From Ashinkailepas kermadecensis (Eukaryota; Arthropoda; Thecostraca; Neolepadidae): 64,000 nt of DNA. Numbering within the stretch: position 1 is the first letter of the stretch; the number at the start of each line of letters is the position of its first letter. Made by a program: the position numbers and the translations under genes. Shown here one piece after another: positions 21,285 to 31,440 of the stretch. Under the pieces are notes generated by a model. The model did no database searches and was not told the DNA's origin. It saw only the letters and a list, made by a program, of their open reading frames with translations. Location: assembly GCA_034440615.1 (NCBI GenBank), contig JAOTOM010003967.1, positions 1 through 64,000 on the forward strand. The letters run 5' to 3'.

Positions 21285-21358
21285 TTTGCTGTCACAAAGT
21301 TGTGACAGCAAAGTCACAGTAACTCAAGTTGGTACTTGTCAGTTCTGACAAGTACCAA
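21285..21358. repeat. Twin perfect hairpins (13-bp and 14-bp stems)
   Basis: TTTGCTGTCACAA (21285-21297) pairs perfectly with 21300-21312 across 2 bases. TTGGTACTTGTCAG (21329-21342) pairs perfectly with 21345-21358 across 2 bases. They are 16 bp apart. Loops of 2 bases are too tight for miRNA precursors. They look like products of template-switch inversion or cruciform-forming sites. Confidence 0.95.
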
Positions 21359-21773
21359 GCAATAGCTGTTTCGCTTGCACCCTCCAATCCTCATTCATTG
21401 TCTTCAGACCCGTCAAGGTGAACACCATATGTAACGTCGTGTGCATCACCATATGCATCATCGTCATCCTCATCACCATCATCACCAATCACCATGTGCT
21501 ATCTATCATGCACCATGGTTGTCGCCACGGCGGAGAGGCTTGGGGCGCGCGTCCTCCAAGCTTCGTGAATCTTAGCATTGCGCCCATGGTGATGCATGGG
21601 AAAAATCGACCTCGAATCGTCTCGTTCTCCCCTCTTCACATCCAACATCTGTGGCATCACCCACGCCCGGTGCTGGGGAAAGGGCTGGCCCGGTCTCGTA
21701 TCGGGCTGGCATAACAGCGAGCGAACACCGGATGTTCGCCAATATTCACAGCGACGAGTACCGCGGCGCAGCT

Positions 21774-21838
21774 CAAAGCATTTGTCTAAGCTCGTGCATC
21801 CATGACCGAACAACGCGACATGACCGGACGACCTGACC
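21774..21838 (+). repeat. Left arm of a 65-bp inverted repeat
   Basis: This 65-bp stretch (CAAAGCATTTGTCTAAGC .. GACCTGACC) recurs inverted at 22979-23043 with only 3 mismatches, across 1140 bp of unrelated sequence. Outside the arms similarity stops abruptly. The inner side is GACCTGAC-rich. The unit may be a small transposon end or a dispersed repeat present in both orientations. Confidence 0.9.
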
Positions 21839-22914
21839 TGACCTGACATGACATAGCCATGCGGTCCGAACTGACCACGTGGCATGACCTGACCACATGA
21901 CCTGACAACCTGGCATATAACTAATGGTAACGGTCGCAGAAAATTGTGGGGGAGGGCATGTCGACGCGCCGCATTCTGCAGATATTGCGCCCATGGTTCA
22001 AGCAATACATTGCGCTTCATGGGTGCATAATCAAGTCGATATATTTGATGGCAAAACAGCATCTCTACTCTGAATGATCAGCGCAGCAACAGATGGCGAC
22101 CACGAGGCATGGTCCCTTCTGTACACCACCTCTATCACAATCGCAGGTGAAATTTGATATATCCTCTGTCCTCAACCTTGCCAGGCGTTCTTCCTCTCGA
22201 CCCCCAAGCTGCGGAGCACAAGTTCGCAAAATGATATCTAGGTGGTCGTTTCGCACTTTATCAGATCTGTCACGTGTCCCAGGGAATGCAATGCATCGGA
22301 ATTAAGTGCTGTAAAGTAGACGGTGGCAAAAACAAAGACTTCATTTCCCAGCACGCAGACATAGGAAACTGTAAGCACTCAAATAGTGCAGAGCACCGAA
22401 TAACCGCTCGCCGGTGAACTAGAGCTTCATTTTCTCTCACTAGATGGCCGCACGTGCTTGTCACAGAGCTTTGTATCCCAAGTCGAACTTTGAGTGGTCG
22501 ATGCAGTGAGGAAACAGCTGACGGCACAGCTCGATCGTCGGCTTGCGTGCCATCTGGTGGCAAAGTTCGGCGAAACTCCCTCCGTACAGGTACGTGGAGA
22601 AGAACCAGCGTGGCGGTTTTCTGAAACAAGAAACGGCTGCGTGAGCTACAAATATATATGGCGTCGCGTCAGGTCAGGTCGTGGGCAGGTGGGCAGCGGA
22701 GCCTCTCCGTAGGCTGTGAAGCTGCCCACCCTCCAAATGTCCTTCCAGTGTTATGAGTGACTGTATGTATGTATGTCTGCACATGTACCTGTATGCCATG
22801 CGTGTATCGTCTCTACGCCATGTTTCTTGTTTGACGGCGTCTCTCCTTTCTTGACTAGTTGATATAACCGGATGTCACATAAGCCGGATTAACGTAATTC
22901 CTCCTTTAACGTAG
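21839..22914. other. No recognisable gene; CATGACCTGAC-type microrepeats
   Basis: Short degenerate ACCTGACC/ACATGACC repeats continue to about 21915. The rest is unique, with no protein or RNA signature recognised. Confidence 0.4.
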
Positions 22915-22965
22915 CAATCTCTAGCAGATGGCACTTTGCCTCCGCTAAAGATTTAGGGGAAAAAA
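22915..22965. repeat. 51-bp direct repeat, copy 1
   Basis: Identical over 51 bp to 23406-23456 (CAATCTCTAGCAGATGG .. TTTAGGGGAAAAAA), offset 491 bp. The A-run end is followed here by more A and G. Confidence 0.95.
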
Positions 22966-22978
22966 AAAAGAAAAAAAA

Positions 22979-23043
22979 GGTCAGGTCGTCCGGTCATGTC
23001 GGGTAGTTCGGTAATGGATGCACGAGCTTAGACAAATGCTTTG
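22979..23043 (-). repeat. Right arm of the 65-bp inverted repeat
   Basis: Inverted partner of 21774-21838 (62 of 65 match). It lies between the two copies of the 51-bp direct repeat, so the two repeat systems interlock. Confidence 0.9.
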
Positions 23044-23405
23044 TTCGCACGGTAAAGATCCCTCGGTGCTCTTCGATAAGAGTAGGCTAAAGCCGGCACC
23101 CTGGCAAAATCAACTTCTCGTCACTCTCACAACACCCCCAACCCCACCCAAAACTACAAATTATTTTGTGGAGGAGTAAAGTAAAACTAAACCATTTAAA
23201 CAACAGGAAACTGTCCCCAACCCAGACCATCGCCTTCCGCACCTAAAATATCACGCAAACTAACGTAACATTCCTTAACGTAAATGTCCACTTGCCCAAT
23301 CACACATGCTCGCTTTATAGACAGACAGGTAACGTACTCGCTTTAAAGGCGGCGCAAATGACCTTCATGGTCCTGCACGCCTCACAAAATAACTCCCCCC
23401 CCCCT

Positions 23406-23456
23406 CAATCTCTAGCAGATGGCACTTTGCCTCCGCTAAAGATTTAGGGGAAAAAA
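23406..23456. repeat. 51-bp direct repeat, copy 2, abutting the I LINE
   Basis: Exact copy of 22915-22965. It ends one base before the GTGAGTGAGGGCC that contains the likely target duplication of the I-clade LINE. Confidence 0.95.
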
Positions 23457-23736
23457 GTGAGTGAGGGCCATGGAGTATTTATTGCTATTAGCTCACACAT
23501 TACCAGAGCACATTGATTACTCCGCCCTGCCAGTTTTGGCGTGATTAACTGCCCGTCGCCGCAGTTCTTATTTTTCATTTTCGTGGGGCGACACCCGTCG
23601 CTCTTTTCGTTGGTTTCTTGGGGTGACACCCGTCACCCCGCGTGGATTTGTTTCATCCCATCGTATTTCTGTTCCCTGTGTTTCTGTATCCGTCTCGTTT
23701 CTTTAAGTTACACTAGGTAGGGCTTTTTTCCCCACG

Positions 23737-25326
23737 ATGGGGAAAACACGCAAAAAAGATACTGACCCCAGCTCGCCACCGGACTCCGAGACGGAATTTC
23801 CGCCGCTAACCACACCTGACGACCATCGCGCGAACCCGGACTCTGCACATGATACCACAGTTGATGACCCGCGCCAGACAATTCCATTGGACGATGCCAT
23901 GGAAGCCCTTGGTCCCTCACCGACCCCCGCTCGTACCAAGACCTCGCCTCGCAATTCCGACCAGACCATCACTCTCCACGCCACAGACACACGCCCTAAC
24001 CAGACCACGCCATCCCAACCTGATCCCATCGAACCATACCTCAACAGTGGCTCTTTCATAGTAGTCAAGCCTGTCGAGGAATCCGTTTCCTTCCGCCGTA
24101 TTAACGTTTTCTGGCCGACCAAACAACTCCTCTCAATCTGCTCCTTAGCCAATCCTGATATCGAAGCCCCTGCCAATGGAACCCTTGTCATGAAAACCCA
24201 AACCCGAGCCCAGACCAAAGCCCTCCTCCGTACCACCACATTTTGTGGTAAATCCACCGCATTACCTCATTTAACCCACGTCCACCGCATTACCTCATTT
24301 AAAGACGGCCAGAAACGCGATACAAGCCTCCTTGTCCTTACCTTCAACTCTACAACTCTTCCCAAGACCCTCCTCGCCGGCTACATCCGATTCCAAGTCC
24401 GCGTATTTATTCCAAATCCTCTCCGCTGTTTTAATTGCCAGCGCTTCGGCCATGGCAGTAAAACTTGTCGCCAGTCCGCTCGGTGCCCCAAGTGTGGTGA
24501 AACACCCCATCCTGATTCCACCTGCTCTAAGCCTGCCCACTGCCTCAGCTGTAACACATCCGATCACCTCACCACTTCGAACCAATGTCCAGTCTGGCGA
24601 CGGGAAAAAGAGGTTTGCGCAGTCAAGGCCACGACCGGAGTCTCCTACCCGCAGGCCCGGCGGACTGTCGAGGCCACCTCCCCGACCACCAAAACTTACG
24701 CCCAGGCGGCCACCGTTGCTCCTCCCACACGTCGCGTCAACACTACTTCTACCTCGATCCAAACTGACATGATTCCCGGATTAGCTCCACTCAAAAAACT
24801 TGCACCACTCACCACACCTAAACAAACCACCCTGGCTCAAAACACACAGACCATTCCGACCAAACAAACGCCAACAAATTCCGGAAGGAATTCCAGACCC
24901 CGCAGTCATTCGGCTGCCGGGGAGATTCTCATCGCACGCCAAGAAATATGGTTTTTGCCTACAGACACATATAACTTCAATCTTTCTAATTACTCACTGT
25001 ACCGTCACGATGAGGTCCGTGGACCACATCGCAGTGTCGGTGCAGCACTGTACATCAACAATGATTTTACACATACACAAATTACACTTAATTCATCTTT
25101 ACAAGCCGTAACTTGTACATTACGTTTCCATGGGAGGAATATAGACGTGTGTTCTATTTATATTCCACCACACACAGACAACACAAATATTTTGACAGAA
25201 TTAGAAAACCTTATAGCACATTTCAAGAACACGTTCATCTTACTCGGCGATTTCAACGCTCATAGCCCAGCGTGGGATAAAAATGTACACACCCAGACAC
25301 TCGCGGACGCATCATACAACACATGT
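23737..25326 (+). pseudogene. I-LINE ORF1 fused in frame to endonuclease
   Basis: ATG at 23737. It has a disordered Pro/Thr/Asp-rich N-terminus, a central RNA-binding region (SGSFIVVKPVEE to VFIPNPLRC), and then three zinc knuckles: CFNCQRFGHGSKTC (CX2CX4HX4C, from 24427), CPKCGETPHPDSTC, and CLSCNTSDHLTTSNQC (CX2CX4HX6C). After a Thr-rich linker, SHSAAGEIL runs straight into RQEIWFLPTDTYNF, the Glu block of an endonuclease, at about 24930. The ORF1 stop and the first 45 or so endonuclease residues, with the catalytic Asn, are missing, so an in-frame deletion made the fusion. GAALYINNDF and FILLGDFNAHSPAWD follow, and a frameshift leads to a TAG. Confidence 0.88.
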
Positions 25327-25830
25327 TAGACCGACACAATTTAGTAATATTTAACACTGGAGAGCCAACTTTTTTTTCACCTCGGGCACAACACAGAAAC
25401 TGCAATAGATTTGACAATTTGCTCTCCAACTTTGGCCAACGATTTCGATTGGACCATAGACACAGATATTCATGACAGCGATCTTTTTCATGACCCCATT
25501 CATAACTCCATCAAATTAATACCAACTTTTTCAACTGCTACTGATAGCACACCCAATTTTATCCCACGCTGGAAAATTTCAAAAGCCGTTGGGCAACATT
25601 TCAGGAACTTTCTTATATTCAATACAACCCCAACATTTCTCCCGTCGAAAACATCAACTCAATTACACACACACTTTTCGAAGCAGCATCCACCACAATT
25701 CCACTCACGAAACCTTTCACAAAACGAAACCCAGTACCTTGGTGGTGTCGAGAAATTTCACAAGCAATTGCGGTTCGAAAAAGAGCATTCAGGAAGTATT
25801 TACGACATCCCAAACAATAAAATTTAACCA
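25327..25830 (+). pseudogene. I-LINE endonuclease C-terminus, frameshifted
   Basis: RRIIQHMLDRHNLVIFNTGEPTFF is readable in one frame. After an extra T in the T-run near 25370-25377 the sequence continues as HLGHNTETAIDLTICSPTLANDFDW, the final Asp block of the endonuclease. The linker that follows is damaged again before about 25830. These are ordinary indel lesions. Confidence 0.8.
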
Positions 25831-28604
25831 CCCGTAACCGTGAACGTGCGAGAACCCGCCGCATCATTCGCGATGCTAAGCGACGTTCATGGTCCTCATA
25901 TTTACAGCAGCTCACTTTTCAAACACCTTTAAGTAAAATATGGCAAGCAATCCGACGTTTGTCCGGACGCTCCTCATTTAAATCTCTACCGGCCCTCAAA
26001 AACCACAATCTCACCATTACAGACCCACAAACCATAGTAAATACCATAGCTGATACCATAGCCCATAATAGCTCCGATGAGAACTACCGACCTAATTTCT
26101 TGCAAAATGCACAACACACTTTTCACACCAATCTCGACCTCTTTGATTCCGACAATACCGAGTACTAAAATGATTCTTTTCATCTTTCAGAACTGGAGAA
26201 TGCCATTTCCTCCGCCGGTAGCACTTCAGTAGGGCCTGACAAATTACATTATTCATTCTTTCGACATCTATCTGACCACACCAAACAGTGCATCTTAAAC
26301 ACATTTTATTCATTATGGTCAAATCATATCTTTCCTGAAGCATGGAAAAAAGCTATCATCATCCCCATTCCAAAACCCGGCAAAGACCATAGTAACCCAA
26401 GTAATTTTCGACCCATTGCACTCACCAGTTGTTTAGGAAAACTTTTTTAACGAATAGTTATTAAAAGACTAACCTGGCACCTGGAAACAAATTCACTTCT
26501 ATCTCCCTTTCAATGTGCTCTTCGGCGAGGACGCAACACCATAGATCACCTAATTAGATTAGAAACAGACATCCGCCTAGGCTACAAAAAACATGAAAAC
26601 ACCGTCGCAGTATTTTTAGACATAAGCAAAGCTTACGATGTGGTTTTCAAACCCGCATTACTTTTCGAAATTCAGCAACTCGGTATCAAAGGACACTTAG
26701 CTCATTATTTGGTAGGTTTTTTATCCGGTACTCGCCCATTCCACATCAGGTGCCGGTCAGCCATCCCCGATCCACATATTCTTCAAAATGGACTAGCACA
26801 GGGAAGCTGCATTTCACCAGTTTTATTCAACCTCATCATTGACGATCTTTTCACCGACATGCCTACTAATGTATCATACTCTTTGTTTGCCGATGACAGC
26901 GCAATTTGGTGTTCCGGAAAAAATTACGAGCATTGTTTATTTCACCTACAAAACGAACAAGACAAAATACATCAATGGTCCCTGAAGTATGGTTTCATTT
27001 TTTCGGCCCCAAAATCTGCAACACTGGTATTTAGTAAATTAACACCTTGCCCAAACCCAGATACACCACTTCACCTCGGAAACAATGATATACCTTTTGT
27101 AACTTCGTTTAAATTGCTTGGTATTATTTTTGACCGTAGGCTTTCAATGCATAAACACATCAAGTACATCCAGAACAAATGTTTTCACCGACTGAATTGA
27201 TTTCGATGCATCACTTCTTCATCACTTGGAGCCGACCGTCATACACTTCTACTACTTTACAAATCTTTAGTTCTACCCATAATTGAATATGGATCCGTAG
27301 TATATGCCGGTGCTAGCACATCCTCATTACACATATTATACACCATTCAAAATAAATGTATCCGTATCGCACTCGGTGCAATGACTACTTCACCCCTTAT
27401 TTCTTTACAAGCAGAATCGGGAATTCCTCCACTAGCTCTCCGTAGAATGCAGCAAACACTTAGATACGCCTCCAAAATTCAATTTCACGCAAACCACCCC
27501 ACACACGCGTCATTACAAATTCTCCCAAATTTATATCATTATTATTTAGGTCCAGCGGAAAAACGAACTGGTCTCACTATAGCTTCTCGGATAAAAACAT
27601 TCTCTGAACAACTTCATTTCACTATTCCACCCATTACTTCTCTTTCTCCACCGACTACACCACCGTGGCAGATAGCCGAACGACACATTTTATATCTCAC
27701 CACCACTCCAAAATCACAGATTTGTCCGGAATATATCAAACAAAAATTTCACCGAATTCGGTCTCGCTATTACCATGTTCCATTTGTTTTTACAGACGGA
27801 TCGAAAGATGCTAACCTTACAGGAAATGCCGTAGTTTCCGGAACATACAAAAAACAACATCGATTACCAGACGGAACATCAATTTTCATCGCTGAATTAC
27901 ATGCTATCCTCATTGCCCTCCGTTATGTTCGCAACCGTTTTCTCTGTCGCCCCATGCGCAGTGTCATCATTTGTTCAGACTCCAAATCTGTTTTACAATC
28001 TCTTTCGTCACTTTCTTTTTCACATCATTGCCATATTTATATTTATGAATCACTACAAACACTTCATCTGATGGGCGTGAAGGTCCGTTTCCTGTGGGTG
28101 TCCAGTCACTGCGGCATCCCAGGAAACGAGGAAGCAGATCATCTAGCAAAACAATCATTGCAATTACCACACATCACAGAAATACCTCCACATTTTGACG
28201 CCATTAAATCAACAATACGGCAGAACATTCGGCAATTTTAGAACCAAACATGGACACAAAGCACAAACCATACCCAATTACGGAACATTAAACCAGTCAT
28301 CGATATTCGGACGCCATCATTTCTAATCAACCGCCATGAAGAAAAAGTCCTATCGCGCATCCGCATAGGACATACTTACCTCACACATCGATTTATTTAT
28401 TCTGCTTCACCTCGGCCCTCATGCCCATCATGTAACACTCACATTACAGTCCCACATATATTACTATACTGCCCGCAATACCATGGCCCTAGAAAACAAC
28501 TTATCGATTACTGCCACACACACAACATTCCATTCTCTTTGCCCTCATTGTTGGGGGACGACCACCCATCTCTTATGAAGCTACTTTTCTTTTCTCTACG
28601 ATAA
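25831..28604 (+). pseudogene. I-LINE reverse transcriptase, RNase H and C-terminal domain
   Basis: One frame runs from TRNRERARTRRIIRDAKRR to the TAA at 28602-28604. RT blocks are SAGSTSVGPDKLHYS, IIPIPKPGKDHSNPSNFRPIALTS, AVFLDISKAYDVV (motif A), LAQGSCISPVLFN (motif B) and FADDSAIW (26886-26909; catalytic Asp pair intact). RNase H has FTDGSKD (27789), AELHA, CSDSK and SSHCGIPGNEEADHLAK, so all acidic residues are present. The tail has LSRIRIGHTYLTH and CPSCNTHITVPHILLYC. In-frame stops: TAA 26166, TAA 26448 (in GKLF*RIVIK), TGA 27198 and TAG 28239. Reading continues cleanly after each stop, so decay was mainly by point mutation after insertion. Confidence 0.92.
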
Positions 28605-28722
28605 ACCAAATTGTTTCAGGAATTATAGACTGATTTTTGCGATTTAATACCTTATTCATTTTTATCAACGGCGCGAAATGGCCTGAGGAGGCCGAAGCGC
28701 CTAATCAAACAGAACAGAAACG
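28605..28722 (+). other. I-LINE 3' UTR with terminal stem-loop
   Basis: Short AT-rich UTR ending in a GC stem-loop (about 28670-28701) and the tail CTAATCAAACAGAACAGAAAC. A matching end (GGCCGAAGCGCCTAAT) recurs alone at 33731-33746. Confidence 0.8.
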
Positions 28723-28867
28723 GAGTGAGGGTCGGGGGAGACGGCAACAGGGACAGGTATTTTGAGCTGGACATTCCTTTAAAATTTCATCGTTTCTCGT
28801 TAATTATATACATCGTATTAGGCATTATTTCAGTCGTATCACGTTTCACCTGGCTGCATGTACAGGT

Positions 28868-28965
28868 CGCAGACAGAGCCTGCAGACAGCCCGCAGACAG
28901 CCTGCAGACAGCCCGCAGACAGCCTGCAGACAAAGGCTGTGTCTGCAGGCTGTCTGCAGGGGTGT
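28868..28965. repeat. GCAGACAGCCT repeats with an inverted copy
   Basis: Five or so (A)GCCTGCAGACAGCCCGCAGAC units are followed, after AAAGGCTGTG, by the reverse complement (TCTGCAGGCTGTCTGCAG). The block can therefore fold back on itself. Artificial frames arise on both strands. Confidence 0.9.
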
Positions 28966-29039
28966 GTGATCGCCGACAGCCGCGCATAGGGCTATAAACA
29001 AGTCAGCTCGGCAGCCTTGTCCGCACTCTGACCATCCAG

Positions 29040-29312
29040 CACAGGACACGGTGCCAGTCGCAGATCAGCGCCTAAGCCATCCAGCACAGAACGCGACATC
29101 AGTCGCATATCAGCGCGCGAGCCATCCAGCACAGAACGCGACATCAGGCGCAGATCAGCGCGCGAGCCATTCAGCACAGAACGCGACATCAGTCGCATAT
29201 CAGCGCGCGAGCCATCCAGCACAGAACGCGACATCAGGCGCAGATCAGCGCGCGAGCCATCCAGCACAGAACGCGACATCAGTCGCATATCAGCGCGCGA
29301 GGCATCCCAGTC
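29040..29312. repeat. 45-bp tandem repeat with alternating (90-bp) structure
   Basis: Six units of 45 bp (CATCCAGCACAGAACGCGAC .. CAGCGCGCGAGC). Units alternate between AGTCGCATAT and AGGCGCAGAT variants, so the true repeat is a 90-bp dimer. The length is a multiple of 3, so frames of 92 (+) and 140 (-) codons stay open. I treat these as artefacts. Confidence 0.95.
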
Positions 29313-29402
29313 TGCGCGCTTGTAATTAAATGCCATCATGCGCGAAACTAGCAGAAGTGATTCGACAACCGTCTCAGGTTTACAGGCTACTTCTCCGTGG
29401 GC

Positions 29403-29590
29403 GGACTGAAACATTGCGTTCTGTCCTGTGGCGTCCTGGTCAGACTGAAACGTTCCTTCCTGTCCTGTGGCGTTCTGGTCGGACTGAAGGATTTCTTCCT
29501 GTCATGTGGCGTTCTGGTCGGACTGAAGCGTTCCTTCCTGCTCTGTGGCGTTCTGGTCGGACTGAAATATTTATTCCCGTCCTGTCGCGC
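29403..29590. repeat. 39-bp tandem repeat, about 5 units
   Basis: Units of about 39 bp start GGACTGAA(A/G) and end GTGGCGTTCTGGTC. As with the neighbour array, the multiple-of-3 length opens two + frames and one - frame over the same bases. Confidence 0.9.
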
Positions 29591-29959
29591 TCGTCATCAG
29601 CACCATGGACCACGTCATCAGCACCAGGGCCAGGGTGTTTCCGTAGCGACATTTGGCAAGACGCTGATATATGACAGTCTGAACCTTCGCACCTCTAGAA
29701 GTCACTCTGAATATCGGGACAAATCGAAATGGATCAGGTAGACATTGATCGAGGAATTAAGATATGGGGTGATATAATAATTGATGATAGATAATATAAT
29801 AATTAACATCACTTTCTTCAAAGTGATGTTATTTGGTCTAAAGTCGAATGTGTAAGAACGAAAACACATCGGATTTCGTCCCCTTCTTGTTTAATTCTAG
29901 GTTTTTCTTTTTCAGCTAAGCAAGTCGATAGGCTATCATGGGCGTCTAACGTAAAGCTC
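29591..29959. other. Unique sequence with one perfect 11-bp hairpin
   Basis: AACATCACTTT (29805-29815) pairs exactly with 29820-29830 across a 4-base loop. A tetraloop with an 11-bp stem is the tidiest hairpin in the window. No gene is attached. Confidence 0.7.
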
Positions 29960-30575
29960 ATTATGACGCCTGTTATGTCCATAAAACAATCCGTGTTCTT
30001 GTGCAGTATTGGAACGTGGGAAAGACGTGTCGCGCTGGCCGAGTTCCCAGACCGCGGGGACACTGTGGCCTTTCCTCCGCACATGTGAGATAATGATGCG
30101 TAGGTATGCACGATGGGCAACGAATGTGTGCCCGATTGGTAGCATAGATGTGCCCGATGTGCATCCTGCAAAGGATCACCTCTTTTCTTGAACTAGGAAG
30201 GCACGACGCCAAATGTCCTACGCGTGGCTTGATTGGGTGCCACTTATTGTTGTTGTTTTTTTTTCTGTCTCAGGCCCTTTGCTACTTCGCAAATGTGAAA
30301 CTTGACATCCCAGAGCAGTGGTTCCTACCAGGAAGTGAGCACGCGTGAAGGCGGGGGATTCTGTGCAGATCCCAATGTGGGCCGGGATCCAGCAGAAGCG
30401 GGAGAATCAGGTAGATCTACAAAGAGAGCATCCTGTGAAATCTCCATAGATGACAGTGCCTTGATGATCGGAATTAGCTCGGAGCTGCGCACCGACACGT
30501 GCACAGGCAAACTAAGCGAACGTGCAGCACACAAAGGCGCACCCTGCTCCTGTGGTATTCTTCAGTCAACAGTAA
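29960..30575 (-). pseudogene. I-type LINE fragment (RNase H and C-terminal domain)
   Basis: On the - strand, a segment at about 30534-30400 reads SLSLPVHVSVRSSELIPIIKAL, matching SLPSHVSVYSSELIATLKAL of the RNase H fragment at 38484. A second at about 30190-30060 reads KEVILCRMHIGHIYATNRAHIRCPSC, matching HEVALCRLIIGHIYATHSY..CPKC. Between them the RNase H end is lost or scrambled. It is very decayed and the same family as 38479-39590. Confidence 0.75.
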
Positions 30576-31077
30576 AAAAGCATTGTATGTCCTCGACAGG
30601 AATCCAGGTGCTTAATCGCTCCCGACCGGCATAATGAGGGCGGGCTGTTTCCTTTGCACATGGCTGACAAAGATGAGTCAATTACGGGTGAAGCCAGACT
30701 TCAGGCCGGTGTCAGTGGTTTCTGGACTCTGATCGCTCGGCGCACTCTGGCTCGACTATTTTCGAAAAGGGTGTGCATCCGAGTCGAACCGGACCGTTCT
30801 TTGATTCCGCTCGCTGAAGAAAAAGAAAGCATTGCCAAAATGCAGCGGAAGAAGACCGCTTCGTACGTCGGGTGCGTGGGAAGCTGATGCAGCCTAAAAG
30901 CATATCGCAAGCCCGGCATTTCTCGCTTCAGTGACAGCGGAGGTTCATCGGCCTCTGCCGTCAGCCATGCAACCGGTTATGTTCTGAAAGCACCAGTAAT
31001 AATGCGCAGTGCTACATGGTGCAGTGTAACCAGAATGGCTCGGTGCCAGCGCAAGCACCATCGTACACGTAACACGC
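30576..31077. other. No recognisable gene
   Basis: Unique sequence. Open frames at 30654-30887 + and 30919-30701 - are mutual shadows without motifs. Confidence 0.4.
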
Positions 31078-31440
31078 GCAGCCTAGTTCACAGTGGCGCC
31101 GCCATCTAGTCCAACGTGGCGTCTGCTCAGTCTAGAGGGGCGCCCGCCTGGTTCACAGGGGCGTCTGCCCAGTCTACAGGGCACTCTGCTTGTTCAGAGG
31201 AAACTTGTTGCATCGAAAAGACTGCCTTTTAGTCAAGATGTACGTTTACGTTGTCCAGAGGGCGTCATCTAGCCCACAGTGGCGACTAGCTTATGGAGGG
31301 GCGCCTATCTGGCTGACAGGAGCGTCTGCGCATTCCAAAGGGGCACCTGTCTAGTTTAAAAGGGCGCCGTCCTGGTCTAGAGGAAACCCTATGGGTATGC
31401 CTCGTCTTGAATGTAACGGCCTAGTCCAGAGCGGCGCCCT
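31078..31440. repeat. Highly degenerate minisatellite of about 30 bp
   Basis: About twelve loosely related units carry the core (C/G)TCTA(C/G)AGGGGCGYC or CTAGTTCACAGTGGCGCC. Unit length drifts between 25 and 40 bp. This is the oldest-looking tandem array in the window. Confidence 0.7.

Larger units (their letters stand above)
23470..28722 (+). mobile_element. I-clade LINE, nearly full length (5.25 kb), inactive
   Basis: The order is 5' UTR, ORF1 (RRM-like plus CCHC), endonuclease, RT, RNase H, C-terminal CCHC-like domain, short 3' UTR and a tail. An 11-bp direct repeat GAGTGAGGG(C/T)C at 23459-23469 and 28723-28733 (10 of 11) fits a target site duplication. The 3' end forms a stem-loop: GGCGC (about 28670) with GCGCC (28697-28701), and an inner GGCC pair, in GGCCTGAGGAGGCC. 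RNase H after RT places it in the I group. It is inactivated by an internal deletion, at least two frameshifts and four in-frame stops. Confidence 0.92.

Noticed and set aside
21285..21358. Hairpins as miRNA precursors or terminators
   Set aside because: Loops of 2 bases and 13-14-bp stems do not fit miRNA precursors, and intrinsic terminators are not expected in this genome.
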